This document shows positions 43,961 through 51,789 of a stretch of 64,000 nucleotides of DNA, one piece after another (the first letter of the stretch is position 1; every line of letters starts with the position of its first letter). Both the position numbers and the translations under genes were made by a program. The notes below the pieces were generated by a model. It searched no databases. It was not told the origin of the DNA and worked only from the letters and a program-made list of their open reading frames with translations. The stretch is from NCBI RefSeq assembly GCF_050490315.1, contig NZ_JBNPEO010000011.1, positions 1-64,000 of the forward strand. Reading direction: 5' to 3'. Origin of the DNA: JBNPEO01 sp050490315 (GTDB lineage Bacteria > Actinomycetota > Actinomycetes > Actinomycetales > Micrococcaceae).

Positions 43961-44002
43961 CGAAAAGGGGTCCCGAGCATGTCGCTTCGGGACCCCTTTT
44001 CG
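43961..44002. terminator. strong terminator between LysM gene and kinase
   Basis: Perfect 16-base arms (43961-43976 and 43987-44002) around a 10-base loop, with A and T tracts inside the stem. Only 20 bases separate it from the start codon of the kinase gene. Confidence 0.9.
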
Positions 44003-44010
44003 CAAGCATT

Positions 44011-44016
44011 TAGGAT
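44011..44016 (+). promoter_or_regulatory. candidate -10 element for leaderless kinase mRNA
   Basis: TAGGAT (TANNNT) lies exactly 6 bases before the GTG start at 44023. No Shine-Dalgarno is needed in a leaderless mRNA. The -35 region would fall inside the terminator stem. Confidence 0.4.
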
Positions 44017-44022
44017 CGAAGG

Positions 44023-46119
44023 GTGCAGGAACACGTGAGCGATGCCTTGATTGGCACCCTAGTAGATATGCGGTACCGCGTCAGCGCCAAGCTGGCACGC
44101 GGAGGTATGTCCACTGTGTATTTGGCAATTGACCAGCGTTTGGACCGGGAAGTTGCCCTGAAAGTTTTGCACCCACACCTCTCTGGCGACCCGCAATTCC
44201 TCGACCGTTTGGGCAGCGAAGCCAAAGCGGCTGCCAGGCTCTCACACCCGCACGTAGTGGCCGTTCTGGATCAGGGGCAAGATCAGCACACTGCGTACCT
44301 GGTGATGGAGTACATCAAGGGCCACACGCTCAGGGACGTGATGAAAGATAAGGGTGCGCTGACACCGCGCCTCGCCTTGGCGTATTTGGATGCGATCGTA
44401 GAGGGTCTAGCCGCTGCACATCGTGCGGGGCTGATCCACCGTGACGTCAAACCTGAGAATGTGTTGCTCTCAGATACCGGTCACATCAAAATTGGCGATT
44501 TTGGTCTCTCCCGAGCAGTCACCACCACTACAAGCACTGGCGCCCTTATTGGCACAGTTGCTTACCTTTCTCCCGAACTAGTGTTGGGACGTGCTGCCGA
44601 CGCAAGGAGTGATATTTATTCGGTGGGCATTATGCTCTTCGAAATGCTCACCGGGCAACAACCATTTACGGGCGAGATTCCCCTTCAGGTGGCCTACCAG
44701 CACGCCAACTCCACCGTCCCAGCACCTTCCACCCTCGTCCCGGGCCTAGCTCAGGACCTTGATGAGTTAGTGCTGTGGTGCACTGCCAAGGACCCTGAAA
44801 ATCGTCCAGTGGATGCCGATGCGCTACTGGGTGAACTGCGTCATGTGCGTGCGACTCTCAGTAACTCCGAGCTGGACTTGGGAAGCCAAGGTACGTCCAA
44901 CACAGAGGTGTTGAGGCCCAACAACCATCGAACCGAAGTACTCGAAACACGGACCCAAGTATTGGGCAACGGTGGTGGTTTGGGCCCCGGCTACAACAGC
45001 GAGGCAACGCAGGTCATTTCTGGGGGCCAGTCCCCCACTACCGTGCTGGGCCAAGGCGTCCGGTGGCAGCAACCTTATTCACCCATGGTGCCCGAGGTTC
45101 ACGATCGTCCCGGTAATGGCAGTGGAGAACCTCGGCCGAGTAAACGCGAGTTGAAAAAGGCTGCCAAAGCCCAAGAGCGTGACCGGGTCAAAGCTGCAGC
45201 CACCCCGGTCGCCTCTCTCCGCCACGGGAACTCCCGCCGTCGGGGTGCTATTTGGATTGTGGTAATTGTGCTCTTGGCACTTCTTGCCTCAAGTGCCGGG
45301 TGGTTTTTTGGTTTGGGTCCGGGCGCTGAGGGCACCATTCCGGACGTTCGGAACAAAACGGTCTCCACGGCGCAGCAACAAATCAGCGCAGCGGGAATGC
45401 ACAACACCACCCAAGAAGTATTTGATGACAACGTTTTAGCAGGCATGGTGGTGGCGAGTGACCCTCCCACGGGGACCCGCATCCGCAAGTTTCAAAACAT
45501 TTCGCTGTTGGTCTCCAAAGGCCCGCAGCTTTTTGCTCTGCCCACTTTGACGTCCAAGCAGTTAGACGTCGCCAAGGATGAATTGAACAAGGCAGAGATG
45601 GCCTTGGGCACCATCAGCGAGGTGTACGACGACGTTGCTGCCGCCGGCTTTGTGCTTAAACAATCCCCTGCTGCGGGCAAAGCAGTTCGCCACGGCACTC
45701 CCGTGGCTCTCACGGTTTCTAAGGGCCCTCAGCCCATCAACGTCCCGGATGTAACGGGTCAAGAGCAAGAGGCAGCTGTTGGAGCCATCACTGATGCTGG
45801 TTTGAAGGCAGTGGTTGCGCCGGAGCGGGAATTCAGCAAAACCGTGCCAGAGGGCCATGTGATTTCTCAGGAACCGGCAAACGGCACACTCGTCAAGGGC
45901 GAGAGCGTTACCTTGACGATTTCCAAGGGGCCCAAAATGATCAAGGTCCCCAACGTCATTGGCAAACAAATTGACGATGCACGCCAGATCCTTGAGGACC
46001 TGGGATTCAAGGTCACGGTCGAAGAACTACTCGGAGGCTTCTTCGGATCCGTGCGATTCCAAGAGCCGGGGAATGGTGAAGCCCCGGAGGGCTCCACCAT
46101 TCACCTGAGCTACGTCTAG
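44023..46119 (+). CDS. PknB/PknL-type serine/threonine protein kinase with four PASTA domains
   Basis: 698 residues, GTG start. Kinase domain 20-280: glycine loop ARGGMSTVYLA, Lys47 (VALKVL), catalytic HRDVKPEN (139-146), DFG (159-161) and GTVAYLSPE activation end. A basic linker follows, then one membrane segment (about 405-428) and four extracellular PASTA domains, each ending in a SKGPQ/K-type phrase (about 435-500, 501-568, 569-636, 637-698). PASTA domains sense peptidoglycan fragments or lipid II. In position it corresponds to M. tuberculosis PknL (Rv2176, which lacks PASTA), next to its substrate Rv2175c. Its stop overlaps the aroG stop (CTAG). Confidence 0.95.
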   Translation: MQEHVSDALIGTLVDMRYRVSAKLARGGMSTVYLAIDQRLDREVALKVLHPHLSGDPQFLDRLGSEAKAAARLSHPHVVAVLDQGQDQHTAYLVMEYIKGHTLRDVMKDKGALTPRLALAYLDAIVEGLAAAHRAGLIHRDVKPENVLLSDTGHIKIGDFGLSRAVTTTTSTGALIGTVAYLSPELVLGRAADARSDIYSVGIMLFEMLTGQQPFTGEIPLQVAYQHANSTVPAPSTLVPGLAQDLDELVLWCTAKDPENRPVDADALLGELRHVRATLSNSELDLGSQGTSNTEVLRPNNHRTEVLETRTQVLGNGGGLGPGYNSEATQVISGGQSPTTVLGQGVRWQQPYSPMVPEVHDRPGNGSGEPRPSKRELKKAAKAQERDRVKAAATPVASLRHGNSRRRGAIWIVVIVLLALLASSAGWFFGLGPGAEGTIPDVRNKTVSTAQQQISAAGMHNTTQEVFDDNVLAGMVVASDPPTGTRIRKFQNISLLVSKGPQLFALPTLTSKQLDVAKDELNKAEMALGTISEVYDDVAAAGFVLKQSPAAGKAVRHGTPVALTVSKGPQPINVPDVTGQEQEAAVGAITDAGLKAVVAPEREFSKTVPEGHVISQEPANGTLVKGESVTLTISKGPKMIKVPNVIGKQIDDARQILEDLGFKVTVEELLGGFFGSVRFQEPGNGEAPEGSTIHLSYV

Positions 46120-47546
46120 CGCTTAGCCAGGGCTCCAGCCACCAAAAAGGCCATCTCGAGGGATTGCATGTGGTTCAGTCGCGGATCACATACTGACTCG
46201 TAGCGGTCAAGGAACGCTTCCTGATCAATTGGGTCAGCACCGCCCAAGCACTCGGCAACGTCATCGCCGGTCATCTCTACATGCAAACCGCCGGGGAAGG
46301 TGCCGAGGGCTTCGTGCACTTCAAAGAATCCACGAACTTCGTCAATGACATCGTCAAAGTTGCGAGTTTTGTAACCGTTCGGTGAGGTCACGGTGTTGCC
46401 GTGCATGGGGTCAGTAACCCAAAGAACCTGGGCACCGCTGGCCGTAACCCGCTCCACCAGAGAAGGCAGCTTCTCGCGAATATTCTTGGCGCCCATCCGG
46501 GTAATAAAAGTGAGACGGCCGGGTTCGCGGTTGGGGTCCAGCTTGTCGATCAATGCCAGCGCATCATCTCCGCTGGTACCGGGGCCCAGTTTCACACCGA
46601 TGGGGTTCCGGACACGGGACAAGAAGTCCACGTGAGCGTCCTCGAGGCCGCGTGTCCGCTCACCGATCCACAAGAAGTGGCCGGAGGTGTCATACGGCAA
46701 ACCGGTCCGTGAATCGATGCGAGTTAGCGCGCGCTCGTAGTCCAAGAGCAGTGCTTCGTGGCTGGCAAAGAATTCCACCCGCTTGAGTGCTTCAAAATCT
46801 GCACCGCAAGAACCCATGAACTTAATGGCCCGGTCAATGTCGCGGGCCAAAGACTCATAGCGTGCGTGTGCCGGGTTGGAGGTGAAGCCCTTGTTCCACT
46901 GATGAACCAAACGCAGATCGGCAAACCCACCCTGGGTGAAAGCCCGGATCAGGTTAAGCGTAGAAGCGCTCGTGTGGTACGCCTTGAGCATCCGAGACGC
47001 ATCGTGTTTGCGGCTCTCTGGCGTAAATTCGTAACCATTCACAATGTCGCCGCGGAAGGCGGGGAGAGTGACGCCGTCGCGCGTTTCATCGTTTGAGGAA
47101 CGGGGCTTGGCGAACTGGCCAGCCATTCGGCCCATTTTGATCACGGGCATTGATGCACCGTAGGTCAAAACCACTGACATTTGAAGGATAGTGCGCACAC
47201 GCGCGCTGATCTTATCTGCCGTTGCACCGTCAAACGTTTCAGCGCAGTCACCACCCTGCAGCAAAAACGCTTTGCCTTTCGCGGCCTCGGCCAAGCGGGC
47301 CCGAAGAACGTCGACTTCCCCGGCAAATACTAGGGGCGGGACGATGGAAAGCTCTTTAACGGACGCATCAAATACATCGCGATCAGACCACGTGGGTTGC
47401 TGCGAAATCGGCAGCTGCCGCCAGTCGTCGAGGCCCGGATAGCTAGCCGCACCGCTCTGGGCGGTGCTGGACAGCTGATCAGACGAGCCTAGGTATGCCG
47501 GCGTGGACGGGGAAGATGCTGGGGTAATGGAAGTCTCAGTCACCAC
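46116..47546 (-). CDS. aroG: class II 3-deoxy-D-arabino-heptulosonate-7-phosphate synthase
   Basis: 476 residues. Plant/mycobacterial-type DAHP synthase: LPISQQPTW, LLQGGDCAETF, KMGRMAGQFAKPRSS, FRGDIVNGYEF, WNKGFTSNP, GEHVRFL-equivalent WIGERTRGLEDAHVDFLSRV, NPIGVKLGP, FITRMGAKNIREKLP, DPMHGNT and HVEMTGDDVAECLGG. It starts the shikimate pathway by joining PEP and erythrose-4-phosphate. Same neighbourhood as M. tuberculosis Rv2178c. Start is either of two adjacent GTG codons (47546, 47543); TAATCT sits 6 bases before the second, so a leaderless start is possible. Confidence 0.95.
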   Translation of the reverse strand: MVTETSITPASSPSTPAYLGSSDQLSSTAQSGAASYPGLDDWRQLPISQQPTWSDRDVFDASVKELSIVPPLVFAGEVDVLRARLAEAAKGKAFLLQGGDCAETFDGATADKISARVRTILQMSVVLTYGASMPVIKMGRMAGQFAKPRSSNDETRDGVTLPAFRGDIVNGYEFTPESRKHDASRMLKAYHTSASTLNLIRAFTQGGFADLRLVHQWNKGFTSNPAHARYESLARDIDRAIKFMGSCGADFEALKRVEFFASHEALLLDYERALTRIDSRTGLPYDTSGHFLWIGERTRGLEDAHVDFLSRVRNPIGVKLGPGTSGDDALALIDKLDPNREPGRLTFITRMGAKNIREKLPSLVERVTASGAQVLWVTDPMHGNTVTSPNGYKTRNFDDVIDEVRGFFEVHEALGTFPGGLHVEMTGDDVAECLGGADPIDQEAFLDRYESVCDPRLNHMQSLEMAFLVAGALAKR

Positions 47547-47607
47547 TCCAGATTAGAGCCCTTGGGGAGGAATTGCTCACAAGGACGTAACCATGGGCGT
47601 TGTACCG

Positions 47608-48324
47608 TCATACGTTTTGCGGTGGATCCGTGGTGGTGGCTTCTGTTGCGGCCAATTGCTGCTTGACGGTGGCTGCGTAGACATCAACGTATTCCTGGCC
47701 GGAAAGTCGCATCAATTCAGCCATGATCTCATCCACCACTATCCGTTGAACGTTTCGGTCATCAGCTTGGTCGGCGTAGCGGCTGAAGTCCATTGGTTCG
47801 CCAAAGATCACGCCAATCCGGCGGATGTTGGGCATTCGTTTGCCAATGGGCTGAACCTTATCCGTGCCAATCATGGCCACGGGAATCACTGGAACACCGG
47901 ATTCGAGGGCAAGCTTGGCCACACCAACTTTGCCGCGGTACAAACGACCATCGGGGCTGCGCGTTCCTTCGGGATAGATGCCTAAGAGCTCCCCGCGGTT
48001 CAGAACATCCCCGCCAGCATTCAAAGACAATGCGGAGGCCGCGCCACCGGAGCGGTCCATCGGCAGCTGGTTGGTCAGGCGGAAGAAGGCAGCGGTCAAA
48101 CGGCCCTTTATCCCTTTACCAGTGAAGTACTCCGATTTGGCCAAAAAGACCACAGGCCGTGGCACCATCAGAGGCATAAAAATGGAGTCAGAAAAAGACA
48201 AGTGGTTGGAAGCCAAGATGGCAGAACCCTCGCGCGGAATGTTGTCCAAGCCCTTAACCCATGGCCGGAACAGCAATCTCACAATCGGGCCCAAAAAAAT
48301 GACCTTCATCACCCAATAGAACAC
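47608..48324 (-). CDS. 1-acyl-sn-glycerol-3-phosphate acyltransferase (PlsC family)
   Basis: 238 residues, GTG start with AGAGG. HX4D motif in SNHLSFSDSIFMP, acceptor-binding FLAKSEYFTG, LGIYPEGTRSPDGRLYRGKVGVAKLAL and VPVIPVAMIG, as in PlsC. It acylates lysophosphatidic acid, or a related mannolipid acceptor as suggested for the mycobacterial homologue Rv2182c in the same position. The C-terminal tail is Thr/Ala-rich. Divergent from the first hydrolase gene. Confidence 0.92.
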   Translation of the reverse strand: MFYWVMKVIFLGPIVRLLFRPWVKGLDNIPREGSAILASNHLSFSDSIFMPLMVPRPVVFLAKSEYFTGKGIKGRLTAAFFRLTNQLPMDRSGGAASALSLNAGGDVLNRGELLGIYPEGTRSPDGRLYRGKVGVAKLALESGVPVIPVAMIGTDKVQPIGKRMPNIRRIGVIFGEPMDFSRYADQADDRNVQRIVVDEIMAELMRLSGQEYVDVYAATVKQQLAATEATTTDPPQNV

Positions 48325-48434
48325 GTTCAGACCTCTTTCGGCAGGCTTGCACCGGCGACTATTTCCCCACCTCAGGCGTACCGGTGCAAGCCTACTCTAG
48401 TGAGAAATCCAGTGAACAGTGACACGATGGAACT

Positions 48435-49247
48435 ATGGATTCACTCGAAAAACCCGTGGTTCCGCTTGCTACATCTGGGCTGCTGAAAGCTGATAGTGCT
48501 GGCGGATATCAGTACCCGGGTCACGGCCAGAACGCCGAAATTGGGGTAGCTGTGAGCCATGGGTTTACCGGCAGCACACAAGACGTCCTACCGTGGGCAC
48601 AAGCTTTGGCAGCACAAGGCTACGCAGTACGTGTTCCCTTGCTGCCAGGGCACGGCACTTCATGGCGGGATTTGCAGATATCCCGCTGGCGGCAGTGGGC
48701 CACCTGCTATGAAGCTGCCTACCTAGAACTTCGAGGACAAACTCGTCTCACCTTCACCGCTGGCCTCTCAATGGGCGGCACTCTTGCCCTTCGCACGGCA
48801 TCGACGCACGGAGCTTGTGGAGTATTAGCCGTTAATCCTGCGCTGTCTTTTTACGATCGCCGCGTCAAAGCTGTGGCGTTGCTGAAGTACCTGATGCCTA
48901 CCACGTCGCCAATCGAAGAGGGCGAGACAACAACTTCCACCCAGGGGCTCCCGGACACTGGCGGCGACTACTCCGTGACACCTTTGGCCGCTGTCCATCA
49001 GCTAAAGCGTCTTTTTAGCAATACACGGCGCAAAATTCGGGGACTCGATGTACCCGTGCTGGTCTTTAAGTCAGAGCAGGACTCGGTGGTTCCGGCGAAC
49101 TCACTGGAATTTATTCGAACATCGGTAGCGGCACAAAGACTTGAAGTGGTGACCCTGGTTCGTAGTTCGCACGTGGCTACTTTGGATGTTGAAGCCGGTC
49201 TCATTGCCCAACACAGTGTGGACTTCATTTCCCGCATGACTCGCTGA
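48435..49247 (+). CDS. alpha/beta hydrolase, carboxylesterase/monoacylglycerol-lipase type (first of tandem pair)
   Basis: 270 residues. Oxyanion HGFTGS, LLPGHGTSW, nucleophile GLSMGG (Ser in the elbow), acid Asp in VFKSEQDSVVP and His in SSHVATLD, giving a complete triad. Resembles the Geobacillus Est30-type carboxylesterases. It is a paralogue of the next gene (shared HGFTGS, LLPGHGTSW and GLSMGG blocks). Substrate unknown; the location between PlsC and acyl-CoA ligase genes suggests lipid esters (inference). Confidence 0.9.
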   Translation: MDSLEKPVVPLATSGLLKADSAGGYQYPGHGQNAEIGVAVSHGFTGSTQDVLPWAQALAAQGYAVRVPLLPGHGTSWRDLQISRWRQWATCYEAAYLELRGQTRLTFTAGLSMGGTLALRTASTHGACGVLAVNPALSFYDRRVKAVALLKYLMPTTSPIEEGETTTSTQGLPDTGGDYSVTPLAAVHQLKRLFSNTRRKIRGLDVPVLVFKSEQDSVVPANSLEFIRTSVAAQRLEVVTLVRSSHVATLDVEAGLIAQHSVDFISRMTR

Positions 49248-49308
49248 TTCGCCGCGCACATCACGCTGGGCCTTGGGCATCAGGCAGCTGTAGGGGAAGA
49301 TAATTTAT

Positions 49309-50124
49309 ATGACGTCATTGCCAGCCGTTTCAGATCCCGCCCATAACCCGTTTAGTCACACAGGTTCGGGCGAGCTATGCCGGATTGGTGTTGCAGTGTG
49401 CCACGGATTCACCGGTAGCCCCGCCTCAATGCGTGAATGGGCCCAGCACCTTGCTGACGCGGGCTTCAGTGTGGAGCTCCCCTTGTTGCCCGGTCACGGC
49501 ACCTCATGGCAAGACCTAGCAACGCGTCGCTGGCAAGAGTGGTACCAGGCTTTTGACGCGGCCTACCAAGATCTCGCTTCCCGTTGCGACTACGTTTTTG
49601 TGGTGGGTCTTTCCATGGGCGGCTGCCTGGCTCTACGTGCCGCGGCTCTCCGGCCGGTCTCTGGTGTGGTTCTGGTCAACCCAGGGTTGGTGATTGATGA
49701 TTGGCGCGCGCCGCTCACTGGCTTCCTCAAACACATTGTGAAATCCACACCTCCGATCTCTAATGACATCGTCAAGTCGGGAGTGGACGAGCGCGCTTAT
49801 TCACGCACCCCGGTAGCCGCCGCCCACGAACTTGGAAAACTTTTCGCCAACACCCGCGATTTGCTGCCGCAGATTACGGCGCCGGTACAGGTTTACCGGT
49901 CGACCACAGACCATGTGGTTTCCGAGAGCAGCATGGTCGCTTTGCGCAGCGGTCTGACTGGTGCACCGCTAGAAGTCATTCCGCTGCTCAACAGCTATCA
50001 CGTGGCCACCATGGACAACGACGCGCCGGTCATTTTTAACGGCTCAGTGGAGTTCATCAGACGAGTTTCTCGGTCCACCATGGGCTCCTCCACTACTGCG
50101 GAGAGCGCTGATGACAAGGTCTGA
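49309..50124 (+). CDS. alpha/beta hydrolase, carboxylesterase type (second of tandem pair)
   Basis: 271 residues. HGFTGSPASMREWA, LPLLPGHGTSWQDL, GLSMGGCLALRAAAL (nucleophile), Asp in STTDHVVS and His in NSYHVATMD. The same fold and order as its neighbour, so they arose by tandem duplication, yet they have diverged well beyond the motifs. A GGGGA site lies before the ATG. It overlaps the next gene by 14 bases. Confidence 0.9.
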   Translation: MTSLPAVSDPAHNPFSHTGSGELCRIGVAVCHGFTGSPASMREWAQHLADAGFSVELPLLPGHGTSWQDLATRRWQEWYQAFDAAYQDLASRCDYVFVVGLSMGGCLALRAAALRPVSGVVLVNPGLVIDDWRAPLTGFLKHIVKSTPPISNDIVKSGVDERAYSRTPVAAAHELGKLFANTRDLLPQITAPVQVYRSTTDHVVSESSMVALRSGLTGAPLEVIPLLNSYHVATMDNDAPVIFNGSVEFIRRVSRSTMGSSTTAESADDKV

Positions 50125-50584
50125 GGCGGAGGGTTCCGGCACCGGAGCCAACCAGAATGATCAAGCCACGTGGCTGGATCTTGTGGCGCGCCTAGAGTCC
50201 ATGCCAACTGCGCTTCCCGAGTCTAAGCAGGAGCCTGAAACTCAGTCACGGCAGGAGCCCTTGCCGGAAGCCAAACCAGAGCGGAGCGTCAAAGACTTAG
50301 TCACCCCTGCTTACGGTCCGCGTGACTACATCGCAGAGGAGGAACCGGAGGAATTCGTTCCCGAAGAACCGCCGTCGTTAGCTGGGGCCGCGCCACAATC
50401 GGTGCTCGCTTGGCTGGGCGCAGTGGGAGCCCCGCTTGCTTTGGTCTTGTGTGTGATCTTCTTCCGAAACGTTCCCGCGGTGGGCGTGTGGGCCCTCATC
50501 GCCATTTTTGTTGCCTCGGTGGTTTTTTTGATGTGGCGACTTCCGCAAGAAAAAGATGACCACGACGACGGAGCAAGGCTTTAG
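50111..50584 (+). CDS. small membrane protein with acidic N-terminus
   Basis: 157 residues. The first 90 are hydrophilic and acidic/Pro-rich (REEPEEFVPEEPP-like composition, with SVKDLVTPAYGPRDYIAEEEPEE), then two membrane helices (SVLAWLGAVGAPLALVLCVIFF and VWALIAIFVASVVFLMW) and a charged KDDHDDG tail. Overlaps the hydrolase end by 14 bases, so it is co-translated with it. Function unknown; similar two-helix proteins follow such hydrolases in Micrococcaceae from memory only. Confidence 0.8.
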   Translation: MTRSEAEGSGTGANQNDQATWLDLVARLESMPTALPESKQEPETQSRQEPLPEAKPERSVKDLVTPAYGPRDYIAEEEPEEFVPEEPPSLAGAAPQSVLAWLGAVGAPLALVLCVIFFRNVPAVGVWALIAIFVASVVFLMWRLPQEKDDHDDGARL

Positions 50585-50598
50585 CAGCCAACGCGCCT

Positions 50599-51663
50599 TT
50601 AGCGGCCCGCCGTCCGCCCACTAACCCGCGAAAGATCTGCCGCGCCGATCAGTCCGGCATGCTCACCCAGTGCGGCGAGGGTGATTGTTGCGGGCGGGCG
50701 GAAGCCACGGCCGGTCAAGTGCCGTTTAAAGGATCTTTCAGCGGGTTCCAATAACAGTGCACCGGCTGTGGAAAGCCCCCCGCCGATCACAAAGGTTCCG
50801 GGGTCCAATGCCGCGGCGAGATTGGCAAGGCCTAGGCCCAGCCATTCCCCCACGTCTTGGATGAGTTCCATCGAGGCAGCGTCGCCAGCTTGGGCTGCTT
50901 CGGTGACTGTCACTCCCGTGATCTTTGAACTGACACCACCCACGGCTCGTAGAAGTTCTTGGGCCACTGGCGAATTAGCCTCAGCGAGCCCCCGCGCTTC
51001 CCTGCCCAAGGCGTTCCCTGAGGCGTATTGCTCCCAACAGCCACGGTTGCCGCATTCACAGCGGTGCCCGCCCGGGACCATAATCTGATGCCCAAACTCC
51101 CCTGCCACACCGAACCGGCCACGTTCGAGTTTGCCGTCGTAAACCATACTGCCGCCGATTCCGGTTCCCAAAGTGATGCACACCAAGCGGTCTTCGCCCC
51201 GCCCCGCTCCGAAGCGCCACTCGCCCCAGCCGGCGGCATCGGCGTCGTTCACTAAAAGGACTTTGCGCTGCAAAAGCCGTTCCAGATTTTCCCGAACGGG
51301 CTCATTGCGCCAAGCGAGGTGCGGGCTAAAGAGGACTGTGGCACCGGCCAGATCCATCCAGCCAGCTGCACCGATGCCAACGCTTGATACGCGGTGCCCC
51401 TCACTAAGTTCCTTAACAAGTTCAACGATCACGCTTTCGACGGCGCGAGGATCACTTCCCGGGGTCTCGCGCCGGGCGCTGGCTAGAATGTTCCCGTCAG
51501 CGTCCACAACGCCGGCCGCAACTTTGGTCCCACCGATGTCTATACCAATGGCGTGCCCTCGTCGGCGCAGCCGCAGACTGGCTGCTCTAGGGCGCGGTAC
51601 TGAACGAAACGCTTGTCGGCGCGAGCTGCGGGGGCCTTGATGATGCGCGGAAAAGGGTGCCAT
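50599..51663 (-). CDS. glk: ROK-family glucokinase
   Basis: 354 residues from the ATG at 51663, with an Arg-rich N-terminal extension of about 35 residues before AIGIDIGGTKVAAGVVD; a start nearer RRRGHAIG would be family-sized. Catalytic NDADAAGWGEWRFG, LVCITLGTGIGGSMVYDG, zinc motif CECGNRGCWEQYASG and PGTFVIGGGLS. It phosphorylates glucose with ATP, like Streptomyces GlkA. Convergent with the membrane-protein gene; divergent from the CoA ligase. Confidence 0.92.
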   Translation of the reverse strand: MAPFSAHHQGPRSSRRQAFRSVPRPRAASLRLRRRGHAIGIDIGGTKVAAGVVDADGNILASARRETPGSDPRAVESVIVELVKELSEGHRVSSVGIGAAGWMDLAGATVLFSPHLAWRNEPVRENLERLLQRKVLLVNDADAAGWGEWRFGAGRGEDRLVCITLGTGIGGSMVYDGKLERGRFGVAGEFGHQIMVPGGHRCECGNRGCWEQYASGNALGREARGLAEANSPVAQELLRAVGGVSSKITGVTVTEAAQAGDAASMELIQDVGEWLGLGLANLAAALDPGTFVIGGGLSTAGALLLEPAERSFKRHLTGRGFRPPATITLAALGEHAGLIGAADLSRVSGRTAGR

Positions 51664-51709
51664 AAGCAACCATCCTACGGCGGAATGCCCAATGTTACTG
51701 GCGAGTAGG

Positions 51710-51715
51710 TATAAT
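51710..51715 (+). promoter_or_regulatory. candidate -10 element upstream of the acyl-CoA ligase
   Basis: Perfect TATAAT 75 bases before the GTG of the ligase gene. A -35 box is not convincing at 16-18 bases. The 120-base divergent spacer (51670-51789) holds the promoters for both neighbours. Confidence 0.4.
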
Positions 51716-51789
51716 CTAAATCACAGCAATCCCCGGGCGACTAGAGTTAGATCAAGCCCCCTTGGGGAACGGATATCGAAGGAGCTATC

